A DNA stretch of 64,000 bases, taken from NCBI GenBank assembly GCA_012845835.1, contig JABAKD010000013.1, positions 15,421,016 to 15,485,015 on the forward strand, read 5' to 3'. The translations under genes and the position numbers were made by a program. Shown piece by piece: positions 43,490 to 55,065 of this stretch. A model generated the notes under the pieces. That model ran no database searches. It saw only the letters and a program-made list of their open reading frames with translations, and was not told where the DNA came from. Position 1 is the stretch's first letter; every line of letters starts with the position of its first letter. This stretch comes from Undaria pinnatifida. Its lineage: Eukaryota; Sar; Phaeophyceae; Laminariales; Alariaceae.

Positions 43490-44060
43490 CTGCTGTTCGA
43501 GCTTTACTGAGGTGCGCGCTTGCAACCTTGCTCGCCACATGCCTCTATTGCCTGCCAACGTATTGCCCTTGGTGTCCTTTCTCCTGCAGCATAAAAGGTC
43601 GCGGGCGCGCACACCCTCAAAGTTATCGAGATGGAACCGCCTTTCATGCTGATGCTGCTGTTGTGCCGTCGAGCTCTACTAATGCCGTGCACGCTTGCAA
43701 CCTCTATTATTGGACACGGTGCTCTTGGTGTCGTTTCTCCCTGCAGCACAAAAAGTCGCGGGCGCGCACATCCGCAAAATTGTCGAGATTGAACCGCTCA
43801 GGTATCATTCTGGTACTGCTGCTGTGCAGTCGAGCTCTATTACTGCCGTGCACGCTTTCAACCTCGCTCGCCGCATGCCTATATGTCCTGCATCAACCCG
43901 CCGACGTAGTGTTCTTGGTGTCGTTTCTCTACAGCACAAAAGGGCACATCCTCAAAGTTCTCGAGATAAGAGCCGCTCAGGTGTCATGCAGATACGATTC
44001 CTTCGAGCTCTACTGTCACGCACGCTCGCAACCTCGCCACATGCCTCCACAGCAGTACAG
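43490..44060. repeat. ~175-bp tandem repeat family, first locus
   Basis: Three to four diverged units share TTCGAGCTCTACT, TGCTTGCAACCTC, CACATGCCTCT, CTTGGTGTCGTTTCTC, CAGCACAAAA-GTCGCGGGCG and GCACATCC-CAAA. The same family recurs at 51210-51560. The plus strand stays open over much of it but I recognise no protein. Confidence 0.75.
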
Positions 44061-44269
44061 TGGGGGCCCGGATTTAAGGATCGTGTCAAGAAAGAAAGGC
44101 TCAAACTTTCGATAAATAAGAAATTGGGTGCAAGAAAGACAGCTGAAATTAGGCAACAAGAAAAGAGGGGCCATATAAGAAACAATCGTATTAGAAACAG
44201 CCGCGTTCGACGCCCACCCAACATAAGAAAGAAGGCCGTTCCGGACGGCGCAGCCTCCTGCACTACTTG

Positions 44270-44355
44270 TTTTTTCCGTGGAAGTTCATGAAAGCTTCCA
44301 CGGAAAAACTTTTCCGTGGAAGCTTCCACAGATTATCCGCGGAAGCTTCCATGGA
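44270..44355. repeat. Cluster of short palindromes
   Basis: Several overlapping copies of TTCCGTGGAAGCTTCCACGG and GCGGAAGCTTCCATGGAAGC in 85 bp, each self-complementary. The stretch can fold into hairpins or cruciforms. Confidence 0.75.
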
Positions 44356-44679
44356 AGCGTCCATCGCTTTATTGGGTACTGCCTTGGTCAGGTGACCTCA
44401 CCACGTGTTTTATTTTTATTTTTTCTGGTACTGTCCCCAGCTAGCCTCTGAGGGTACCCTGCTGTTGACCCCCCCTTCAGCTTTCAGCCGTATCGCACGC
44501 CTCCGGTACCACCATTTCGGCGTTGCCTGTGCCACTGTTTCGGTTTTGTCTTTCTTCGCGTTCTCGCGACTTGTTTTGGTAGCCTCAGTTTTCTGTTCTA
44601 CAGGTCGAACAAAGACCTTACGCCAGCCTCCAAGGTCCCACATCACCACCCCTGCTTCCATTGCATCTCAGTGTACTGC

Positions 44680-44965
44680 TTCTTTTTATTTTGCCTTTCG
44701 ACCAATGACCCCACTTCAGCCTTCCAGGCTCAACTTTGCGGACCCTGACATTGTTTTAGGAAGTGTCACTTGCTTTCTATTGTGTACTGGCTCTTTCTCT
44801 TCTGCCTATCGACCAACGGGCCCACGCTCGCCTACTTCTTCGCGTATTGGTTCTTCTTATTTTGCCGTTCGGCCAATGGCCCCACGTCACCCTGCCAGAT
44901 CCAACGTTTCGGAACCTGATATTGTTTCAGGAAGTGTGCCTTGTTTTCTTTCTTGACTTTCGGCC
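44680..44965. repeat. ~172-bp duplication
   Basis: TTATTTTGCCTTTCGACCAA to GGAAGTGTCACTTG at 44685-44775 recurs as TTATTTTGCCGTTCGGCCAA to GGAAGTGTGCCTTG at 44857-44947, with a partial unit (CTATCGACCAACGGGCCCAC) between and another (TTTCGGCCAATGACCC) after. Confidence 0.6.
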
Positions 44966-45234
44966 AATGACCCGACCGCCTGCCCCTTCGGCCCTGCGCT
45001 ACAGGCCCTATGTTTGCCTGGCTTTCACAGCGTGACGTGTGTTCCTTTATTCCCTTTTGACTTTGTTCCGCGTCTATACGTTTGTCTTGTTTTCCTTCGC
45101 ATCCTTGCTCTCAGTTATCGCGCATTTCGTGTTTTCGTAGGCGAATTACTACTGGTATACCGTATGTACATACCTGACCTCGAGCTCCCACGGTTGTGAG
45201 CTCCATCACAGGGTTGTATCTCTTGCAATAAGGC

Positions 45235-45966
45235 GTCTTAGCCTCATTGCGTGGTGTGGGGGAATCTATAGCCTCATTTTCGTTTGTTTCGAATCGCCGC
45301 ATCTTCGATCCCCTATCCAACTTCTGGATGTTTTGTTGATATCCTTTGATTACCATGCGGTCTGCATCTACGGCTTTGCAGGGTGGGCCAACGTTATGGA
45401 GTGCTCTCCGTAGATGAATAGTATATTTGACGTAAAGCCATGTCATGGTTGGGGTGAAACCAGGTGGCATAGATGCCACAGTCACGTCTACGCCATTATA
45501 GATGGACGAGAATGTAAGTGACGGTGATAGTCCAGGCAGGACTCCCCACCTTGACACTGCCTGTCCTATACCCTTCCTTTAGAGTGGTGATAACGTCAGT
45601 GTCTTAGCCTCATTGCGTGATGTGGGGGAATCCATAACCTCATTTTAGTTTGTTTCGAATAGCCGAATATTTCATCCCCTGTCCAACTTCTGGATGTTTT
45701 GTTGATATCCTTTGTTTGCCATACGGTCTGCATCTACGGCTTTTCAGGGTGGGCCAACGTTATGGAGTGTTCTCCGTAGATGAATAGTATATTTGACGTA
45801 AAACTATGTTATGGTTGGGGTGAAACCAGGTGGCATAGATATCACAGTCACGTCTACGCCATCATAGATGGGCGAGAATGTAAGTGACGGTGATGGTCCA
45901 GGCAGGACTCCCCACCTTGACACTGCCTGTCCTATACCGTTCCTTTAGAGTAGTGATAACGTCAGC
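45235..45966. repeat. 366-bp tandem duplication
   Basis: GTCTTAGCCTCATTGCGT begins at 45235 and at 45601, and the copies stay alike to TGATAACGTCAG at their ends. By eye they differ at about one base in fifteen, so the event is not very old. No coding signal or family recognised. Confidence 0.88.
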
Positions 45967-46790
45967 CTTGTGTCTAGACAGCGAGCCAACGCTGAGATGA
46001 ATAAAGACACCAGGAGCCGTGTGGAGAGCGCTTCCCAACACCGGCAACCCTGCGTCCCCCTCGGGGACCTCCCGACACTAGTCGTACGAGCATATAACCC
46101 CTTTGGGAGCATATCACCCCTTTACGACTTGGGACGGAAAACATGTCGAAACTTGCGACGATTATCGCCGCTGCATCCCAGGTGCACCGGAAGTAAGTGT
46201 GCGACACGCGCGCGGTCTTAATAATACTGTTGCACACTCTTCCTAGAAGGTTGGTATATAAGACCGCACTTACTTATCACTTAATAGGTGGAAATACATG
46301 GATCAAACTGATACACTCGTACCCAGTAGTATGACAAAAGAAAGGGGAACGTAGCTGTACGTATATTATGATATGGCATGAGTACATGTTATGTTCTCGC
46401 GGGTGTTGGCATTCAGAATCACAAGTCCAGTACAGAGGTTTCATAACATGTATACGACGTATCCTTCTCGCTCACCAAGCAGGGTTGACATCTATCTTGT
46501 CGAGGGAGGACGGGCCATCTACGATGGTATCTGGGCGGTGTCGTATGGCAATGCGTGGCGGTATGGAGTATCTGTCTGCTGTGTGCTCTAGGTGTTAGCA
46601 TCTTCTCACGTGGCCTGGCTGCTCGTATGTACGTACAAGAGATTGCTGGGTAGACGTTGTGTTTACTCAAACAACCAGTCAGGGATGTATGTATACGTCG
46701 TATCAGGTATGCTGCTGCATTTGCTGTGCAGAACACCACCGGGCGGCATTTCCATATGCATTCAGCGCACGATCATGATGTCTTGATCAA

Positions 46791-48027
46791 CGTCTCGCGA
46801 CGATATGCTGGGGGGGTGTTACGGCGCCTTGGCTTCGGGATACTAGTAATACGATGAGGTGTATAGCTGTCTGTACCAAGCTATACGTGGAGGGCCTAGA
46901 GTGTTAGTAGGGGTCGAGCTGTCGGAGGCTCCCTACTGCATTCTCGTGGAAAAGCAACGGCATTCAAATGTTTTCTCAAGAGTGGTTTGCAGGTTACGAA
47001 GGCCGTATCCTAACGGGTTCATAATCCTGAAAACACGGGCGTCCACCATGTGTTTACTAAGCACGGCCGATGGAAGACAGAAAAGACTGAAGCACTGTAC
47101 GCTGTCATGCATCATTCCTGTGCCTGTATATCACCCGTATCGTGCGCATTTTGCATCCCATTACACTGCATCGCTCAAACACCCGCTCCGCGCGTGTGCC
47201 GAACTTGGAATCGCTACATCCCGAGAACCAGAATTTCTATCCCATTCTTGATATACTACGTTCAGGATAGGGACACCGACGACCTGGAAAACCAATACGG
47301 TACGGAGGATCCGGGGAAGTGAGTGCCACCGCTGTAGGCCTACACGAACTGTGAGACCGGACCCAGAGTTGAGTGATTAGTAGGCCACCCGTGAGCCGTC
47401 TGTATAACATTATGTACAGACGGCTCACGGGTGGCCTACTAATCACTCACCTCTGGGTCCGGTCTCAAAGTTCGTGTAGGCCTACAGCGGTGGCACTCAC
47501 TTCCCCGGATTCTCCGTACCGTATTGGTTTTCCAGGTCGTCGGTGTCCGCATCCTGAACTTAGTATGCCAAGAATAGGATAGAAATTCTGGTTCTCGAGA
47601 TGTGGCGATTCCAAGTTCGGCACACGCGCGGATCGGGTGTTTGAGCGATACAGTGCAATGGGATGCAGCATACGTACAATACGGGTGATATACAGGCACA
47701 GGAATGATGGATGACGGTGTGCAGTGGTTCTGTCTTTCCTGTCTTCCATCGGCCGTGCTTAGTAAACACGTGGTGGACGCCGGTGTTTTCAGGATTATGA
47801 ACCCGTTAGGATACGGCCTTCATAACCCTGAAAATCCTCTTAAGCAAATAGCTGAATGCCGCTGCTTTTCCACGATAATGCAGTAGGGAGCCTCCGACAG
47901 CTCGACCCCTACTAACACTCTAGGCCCTCCGCATATAGCTTGGTACAGACAGCTATACACCTCATCGTATTACTAGTATCCTGAAGCCAAGGCGCCGTAA
48001 CACCCTCCAGCATATCGCCGCGAGACG
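46791..48027. repeat. 1.24-kb near-perfect palindrome
   Basis: The left arm 46791-47404 and right arm 47415-48027 are inverted copies with nearly equal length (614 and 613 bp). They start CGTCTCGCG and end CGCGAGACG, and meet around a 10-bp loop at 47405-47414. The inner 34 bp of each arm are exactly complementary (GAGTGATTAGTAGGCCACCC and onward). Outer parts differ at scattered sites. Open frames in the arms look incidental. It may be a foldback transposon or an inverted duplication. Confidence 0.88.
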
Positions 48028-48029
48028 AA

Positions 48030-49193
48030 AATGCTAATCGAGGCGCCCAAGCGTCTGTGACTTCGGATACTCTCCTCCACCCCCAAACCCGCCCCTCCAT
48101 TTCAGCGAACGGTTCCCGTAGATCACGGTAGACCGGCGGTATTGACACTTGCATTCTCTTCCAGGAAACGGCATGTGCGAACGGTTCCCGTGAACGGACG
48201 ATCTTGAACCTTTCTTTCCCACAACCCAGTGGATGGAGCAAGTACTCGTGTGCACCCCCCAAGGTTAGACGACTCCGGAAAGTGTAACGCTGTTGAGGAA
48301 GGTCCTGGTTGATCTTGCGGTCCATTCTTCGTTCAATGCCTTCTACTCCGAAATACACGCCCTTGATCCTCGGGATATACTCATGTTTGCGGGTGGATTC
48401 TCCTTTTGGTGAAAGGTCGACGTGTCGGCTAACTTTTGCCTCCCCTCTACATCTTCTGGCTATTAAGCTTCTCCCAATCCCCGTCTGGAGAGCGTATTTG
48501 CCCAAATGCCTCGCTGGAGTCGTATGCCAACCCCTTGAACGCCGTCAGCTGGCCCACGTCGTCCGCGAACTCCCTCTTCACCTGAGTACCTACCGAGTGT
48601 CGGGTTAACGTTTCCTCCCTGGACGCAGCGCGTCGTTCTCCCTTCGACGGGATGATGTCGGGCCTGGGACGGCAGTCCGCCGCCTGGTACACCCCCCGCA
48701 TTGCATGGAATACATCCAGCTGAAGGGGCGTAAAGCTATCCTTCGCTTCGTCCACAGTTGACCAGTGAGATTCAGCTCCATCCTGGTAACGGCATCGATA
48801 TTCCCAGGCCCATGCGTCACTCTTCCCCCTGGCTGCTTTGGAGTCCCGCAAAGTGTACACGGGGCACCCCGCCGTGGATGCTTCTGCCAACCCGAAGTCT
48901 GGTCTCCAGAACGCGTGCGCGAACTCAACTTCAAACTCATGACGCAGGTCGGCTGGTCTTAGATGGGAGAGTTTAACGTTCGCCACCGACACCGTCCGCC
49001 TCCGGATTCTGCGTCCTCTGAGGTTGACCATGAGGCCTGACCCAGATCTGGGAATACTTACCACTTTCCAGGGCGCTGTCAAGTGTTCGTAGCTCACCTC
49101 GGAGAGTGTCCCCTGACTGGCTAGGGAACTGTCTGCCTCCTTAACCATCGCCAGGTCTCGTGTTTTGAGCTGGAGAATATACCAACCGGCCAA
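48030..49193 (-). mobile_element. Retroelement fossil: pol-like C-terminal part
   Basis: The minus-strand frame from 49193 contains APWKVVSIPRSGSG, RRRTVSVANVKLSHLRP and DLRHEFEVEFAHAFW, which resembles the small barrel or chromo-like region at the end of the integrase of LTR retrotransposons. Similar composition continues to about 48.03 kb, where the palindrome begins. It is a broken fragment; LTRs were not recognised and the family (Ty3-like most likely) is a guess. Age unclear, moderately old by its state. Confidence 0.45.
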
Positions 49194-49255
49194 TACACGA
49201 TATTAGTATTTTACATATATTGTACAGCAGGGTAGAAACTATCGACCATTCATTA

Positions 49256-49508
49256 AGGGCCGTTCCTAACGACCGCAAAAAACCACGAATCGTGACCAAA
49301 TGTCACGATTCCTGACGTTTTGAAACTTTGAAATATCCCGTTTACACAAAAATACATTTTATTTTGTCAGGAATCCAGGCGTTTTTCTTTATGGAAAGTA
49401 TCAAAACGATCCAAAGTCCGGATTCCTTACAAATATCACGATTCGCGAAAATGTCACGTTTTTTTGTCACGGTTCCTGGCATTGTTTGTTTTCGTTTCGA
49501 ACGGCCCT
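49256..49508. mobile_element. 253-bp MITE with TA target-site duplication
   Basis: Ends are inverted copies, AGGGCCGTTC at 49256 and GAACGGCCCT ending at 49508, extending as imperfect pairing of CTAACGA with TCGTTTC. TA dinucleotides flank both ends. The interior repeats ATCACGATTC and TGTCACG-TTCCTG. TA target sites with short TIRs fit a Tc1/mariner-type non-autonomous element. Confidence 0.75.
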
Positions 49509-51190
49509 TATCGGCGTGACCTGTGTTATTAATGTTCATAATAGAATCGATTTTTAATATAACATCCCCAGATTCCCAGGAGATGGCTGGTGGTAAAAAA
49601 CAGCAGATTACGATAGAGCTCTAGTCTGACCACTCAGTCGACAAAGCAGAATATCCCACGTAGCCGACATCAACCTCAATTCGCCAGCAATTTAGAACGA
49701 AAAGTGTGTTGCGTGGACGAAATGACGTATTGCTACGCTCGCGAGGTAGGGGCACCTCCAGCAGTCGATCAAATTGGTGAGCTCCGAGCACGCGGCCGGT
49801 TTTGCCTGTTCGAGCTGGTAGATGTGATTTGAAACCTTACTAAAAATAGCAATAGGACCTGCTGTGCGGGCACGCTGCTACTTTTGGCCGTTCGATCGGA
49901 TGGATGAGGGCTGCAGCCTTATGATAAACCGAAACAGAACACGGCGTTACTTTTTTTTCGCGCTTCTGCGAAAGTAAACGCGATCGTATTTCCCATCGTA
50001 AATTCATCAAGACGACGACATTATGCCTCATTGATGGGTTACTTCCAAATTTTGTTCCCTCCGCCATCTGGGAGGAGGGGCCGACCCTAATCCGTAGTGT
50101 GTATATGCACGACAATCTCCACTAATTGGCGTCGTGGGGTGCTTGTGAGATTGGGACTGGGTTCGCGCGGGAGGGTAATTCCACGTAGAGCGCACCAGAT
50201 TTCTAGGTGTGAGTATGAGGACCGCGTTATCGTTCTATGCTGATGGAAGCATGAACAGCTGGAAGTTGACGTTGGAGTCGTACAGCACCGACAAGGGCGC
50301 CGCCGTTGGGGCGTGGGCGCTGCTACAGCCAAGGCAACAGGCGGGTGTAAGGACGTCGGGGCGGGACTGCCAATGTTCGCGACGTGGAGCTTGCAGCACA
50401 GAGGGAGGCGATTTGATCCGCGTTGATCTGCGCTGTGCCATGTTTCTATGCATTGTATATACGTGCAGGGTATCCTAGGCTTGAGGTAACTTGCAGTTGC
50501 CACAGTGCTGGTTTGTTTTTCGCCGTAGCTCGTGGTAGGTATAGTACGTTGCGGCTGCAACGGCTTCAGCGGGTCGTCGCCGTTCTGCATGTTGTTGATT
50601 GGGGAACCCAATATAGTATATTCTCGATATAGTGTATTGGATTGTATTGTATGGCAATGCGTGCTACGACAGAGAGAGGTAGTAGCACTTTGGCTAAAAT
50701 ATTTTCTGAATGACGGCGCTCCTAAACCCCAAATCGTCGAAAATAGGCCATTCGTTTTGGAATGATTCACGTTGTGTACCTAGGCCGTGGGATTTTTCAT
50801 CTGGTAGCAGTTTTACTTGTACCCAAATAAGTTTTTGGGAGAGGTCTTAAGCTCCCAAAATGATTAACCTCAGAAAAAAAGTGGGGCACCTCTATCGTAG
50901 CACGCGTCTATTAATAGTAATAATACCACGACGGCAAAGGAGTATGGTAGTACTGTTCGGTTGCGGCTGACGTGTACAACATCAAACAAGATATATGGTC
51001 TCGCGATTCATGTCAACGAATGTTATAAATAAGAATTAAACGTTGAAACTATTGGTTAAACAAAATAAGAAACCAGAAACACTGATTATATCGGATTTTA
51101 TGCCGATATAAATAAGAAACGTAGCGTATGTAATTACCTGGTGAAGGCGCGCAAAATCAAACTTTGAGCCTGGACGCCAACTTGAGGTTC
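49509..51190. other. Spacer without a supported gene
   Basis: Holds the second copy (49820-49945) of the dispersed repeat at 3.1 kb. A 227-codon minus-strand frame (50770-50087) is rich in Ser, Thr, Pro and His and has no recognised domain; I do not call it. Nothing else clear. Confidence 0.4.
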
Positions 51191-51199
51191 TAAACATCG

Positions 51200-51570
51200 T
51201 CCTCCGCTGCATGGCCTGTATCACTGCCATAGTGCTCTTCTTGGTGCACCGCGGGTGCACAGATCCGCAAAGCCGATGCACAGGTATAAAGTGGATAAGA
51301 CGCCTTTCGAGCTCTACTGACGTGCTTGCAACCTCACCACATGTCTCTGTGGCCTGTATCGAGTCGCGGAGATGGTGCTCTTGCTACCAGTATGTCGCGG
51401 GCGCGCAGATCGGCCAGGTTGTTATGGAGTCACTTCACAGGTATCATGCGGATATTGCTGTGCCTTCGAGCTCTACCGCTGTGCGTATTATGCTTGCAAC
51501 CTCTCCACATGCCTCTGTAACCCGCATCGAATAGCAGACATGGTATTGCTGTTGGTTGTATAAAACTACC
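51200..51570. repeat. ~175-bp tandem repeat family, second locus
   Basis: Two units with GTGCTCTT, GTCGCGGGCGCGCAGATC, TTCGAGCTCTAC, TGCTTGCAACCTC and CACATG-CTCTGT in the same order as at 43.5-44.1 kb. A TATAAAA sequence follows at 51558, possibly part of the gene 2 promoter region, but this is weak. Confidence 0.65.
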
Positions 51571-51771
51571 CACCAGCCTAAGAGTAGTCACATGACTGAG
51601 TAGTCTATTTTAGTTGCCTATTGTAATGGTCATATTACTTTTGGCTCGTGGATACAACAGCAGTAGTACTACATACCCCGGTACGTGGTACCCAACAATT
51701 GCTCTTCGTACCGTTTCTCCGTACAGCATAAACGGTCGCCCGCCAACAAGACGGACAGAGCGTCTAGGAGG

Positions 51772-51897
51772 GGACGTGCAAAGGTCGCAAGCAGAAGCGG
51801 CAGCCAGGAAGACTTGGCGCGCACGGCTGAGACCTTCAAGAAGTTTACTACTGAACCCGAAGAAGATGACAGCTACCTCTTCATGGGGGCAACGGCG
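51772..51897 (+). CDS. Possible upstream exon of gene 2
   Basis: Open plus-strand segment encoding GSQEDLARTAETFKKFTTEP and EEDDSYLFMGATA, followed by GTATGT at 51898, a good donor. Composition (Ser/Glu/Asp rich) suits the N-terminus of gene 2, but its end phase does not match the acceptor I prefer for the next exon, and no ATG is placed. Tentative. Confidence 0.25.
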
Positions 51898-52577
51898 GTA
51901 TGTCTCAATCCAGGAAGCCATGTATGTCACTTACGGCCATAAAGAGCGCGACACGTTTCAATTGAGGTTTGCGCGGCACTTCGGATTTGACCAAAGACAA
52001 CCAACGCCTGTGGCTTGACATTGAAATGCTGTGGACGTGCGTGTTGCGTGTATCATGCAAAGGGGGCGCGCACGTTCAATACATAAAATGTGTTCAGCCT
52101 ACTGCGCTGTTTTCGTTGCTAAATTTCTACAAGCGTGCATAGGTCAACCGGCGTTTTCCTCGATGTAGACGCGATTACAGCTTCTACGCCACAAATCCTA
52201 GGTAGCGATGACCATTGGACGGCGATCGTTCACCGGATACCTCCCTGGCATTGTCCCCCCCGGTACAACACCTTCGGTTTGGCGGCATTGCTATCGACGA
52301 GCTTTTCCCTGGTATTGACCAACACAGGACCGCATCCAAGTTCATTGAGAGTACTCTCTGTCAGATATAACGCTTTTAACATGTTATCTATACGTATGGC
52401 TCGAGCTGGTTACCTATACGGATCCATATTGTACCGGCACCCTCAATCGAGGTACATAACAACTGCTCCCCCCACTGCCTGGTTGGTGGAAACCCGACGT
52501 TCTCCACCCCTCCCCCATTCATCGACCCCTCGTAAAGGGCACTAAAGGAAGAAAAAGCGGCGGGGGCGATGGTGCAG

Positions 52578-55065
52578 CGGAAGCGGCCGCCCTTTTGCTT
52601 GACTCCGACGACTCTTTCGGCCTGCCCAAGATGAGCGGGGGACGCAAGACAAAGTTGGCACCCAACAAAAGCGCACCCGAGACACCTAGAGATAACGATG
52701 GCGGTGGCTTCTCCAAAGACGGAGGAGAAAAGGAGGGCCAACAGAAAAAGGAAAGTTCATATTTTTCTGGGATCACAAAGCACACTCAGCCGACGGGTGA
52801 ACTACGCGACAAAACGCATTCCAGCGGCAGTGCCTGGGCGACCACAGCAGGCGGCAGTAAGTCCCCGCCAGGGGCACCCCCTAAACTTGACATCGACAGC
52901 GACTTCGACAGCCCCGACGAAGCGGATGCGCTTCTTCGGCTAACAGACCCCACCGTCCTTGCTGCGAGTGCGCCGGCCACACCGCCGCTGAAAGCTGCAA
53001 ATCCGCGGCAGAATCACAACTCGAGAGGCCGCGCAGCCACTACCTCGTCCGCAGTCTCCGAGCGAGGAGCGACGGGCCGGTCACCGTCGCCACCGTCAGG
53101 TCATCCCAGAGCCCTCCCGGAATCTCCAGACCGAAGTCCTCGTCGTCTGCTACCAGGGAGGGGCTATCAAAGCAACCTTGCGGATAATAATAAGAAGGGG
53201 GATCTGGAAAGGGCGGGAGGGGTAGGAGGTTTAGATAACAAAGGCGGGGTTCTGGAAAGGGCGGGGGAGGTCGGAGGTTGCGTCCTTGGACGGGCAGAGC
53301 ACGCTAAAAGCGGGGCGCACCCAGCGAGCAGTGTTAATTTGGAACGGGCGGAGGACTCGGGCGCGATTGAACCTACAATACGACAGCGTCCGCGGGTTAG
53401 AGGCGTTGGGTTAAGCCAGACACCTTCGCGGGAGAGCGTTGGGGTAGAAGGTGGTGGGATGACCGACGAATCGTTGTCGGCTCACGGGCCGGGACTAGAA
53501 ACATCCCCCAACAACAGGGGCCACAACCATGACGATTCGAGAAAACACGGCGAAAGTGGTGACATCGGGCGACCGTCAACAACCTTTAGCCCCGGAGCAG
53601 CTTCGGGCGTTGTTCCGCGACGTAGCGCTCTAGTGGGCGCGGACAAACCGCGGTCGCTGGAGCCCAAACCCCGCGCAGTAACGTTTGATGACGATCTAGG
53701 TGGTTTAGATGCCTTAGATATCCTCCCCAGCAGCGATGAAAACGACTTGCCGGACAGTAAAGTAGCGGATGAACCACCTAAATCTATCTTAAAGTCATCC
53801 ACAACAACTGATAAAGACGTCCTTCTTGCTGAAAAGCCGACCATTCACAGCGTAGTGATCTCGCCCACAGCTGCTGGAGGCGGTTCGAACGAGGGCGGCC
53901 GCCATCATCGGTCAACCGAGGCGCACGCGACAACGTCGCCGGGGATGGCCAAATACGGGTCAACGTCTATTACGAAAGGACTCTCCCCAGCTGCTGCTCG
54001 CTTGGTGGCCGAGGACTCCTCGAGCGAGGAAAGCGCTGTGGGTGCAAGCGTTGCTGGAACAGGCCCAAGCGTAGCTGGGGTAGGTGCAAGCATTGCTGGA
54101 GAAGGTTTGGGGTTAGAGGCTGGTCCAAAGTCGCTCACAGCAGTGAACAGAGGGGTGGCGGCAAGTCTAGGACTCGGGTTGAAGGCCGTCGACGGTGATG
54201 GAGATATCACCGACGATGCTAAACTGGATTTGGCGCTGGGATTTACGCCGTCCGCGATGGAAGGTGGTCGCAGACCCCGGCGGACACTTCCTGCAGGGCG
54301 TAGACGTCGACCGTCCTCCGGTATTCCGGCAGCGACAGGCAAAGAGGGCGCGATTTCTGCGACTGACATTGATCCGGTACCAACACCGTCTGCTGTTGTG
54401 CCGCTTACCGTACCGACGACGACAAATACTCCACCGCTTCCGGAAAGTCCACGGGGGTTTGCCGAGACGGAGATCGGTGCAGCGACGGCCGAAGGAAATC
54501 ACGCTGAAGGTCGTGAGGTGTCTCATCCGAAAGTCACACCGCCTCCCGCCTTTCCGAGAGTCGTTGGCAACCCTAACCCTGCCTCGAGGGTCGTTGGCGA
54601 TCCTGTCCCGAGAGTCGTTGGCAATTCCGTCCCCGACGTCGCTAGAATATCAGAGCGTTCTTTAGGTGTGCACACCGCCGGTGCGGTACCGCCTATTCCC
54701 GCAGCTAGTGTGGAGCCACTAGCTACCGCGTCGGGAGCTCTGACAGGACCTACGAGCGACAATGCACCGCCCGCCGGTAGGAGTGAGGGCACTCTGAAGG
54801 CAGGGGGGTTAGGGTTAGCGGGGGGACGGCGTGGAGAAGGTGTCGCGCCTTCTCCCACACAAGTCGGGCTGGGAAATATGGATGCCTCTGTTTTTGCTTC
54901 GCTTGAGCGGCAGCTGGCATTGCTCGCCAGAGACAGGGAGAGCGCAGCCATGAGACTAGCACACGACGAGCAAAGGCACCAGCGGGAGTCAGATTCGATT
55001 CGAGATGCGTTGGCGGCAGCGGAGGCTCGGGCTTTTGAGGCAGAGACAGCGCTTGCAGCGGCTAG
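52578..55065 (+). CDS. Gene 2 long disordered exon
   Basis: Open for about 2.5 kb with strong GC bias. I place the acceptor at GGTGCAG (52571-52577), though the frame is open back to 52460. Donor GTGAGT at 55066. Contains LLLDSDDSFGLPKMSGG near the start, KPRAVTFDDDLGGLDAL near residue 360, a VVGNPNP/VVGDPVP/VVGNSVP repeat near 54560-54640, and a first coiled coil (SLERQLALLARDRESAAMRL) from about 54895. The long minus-strand frame over 54523-55119 is its shadow. Confidence 0.85.

Noticed and set aside
46859-47251. 130-codon open frame in the palindrome arm
   Set aside because: The matching arm does not keep the same frame over its length, and no domain is seen.
50087-50770. 227-codon minus-strand open frame
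   Set aside because: Composition is low-complexity Ser/Thr/Pro/His and overlapping frames on the other strand are also open; no family or splice support.
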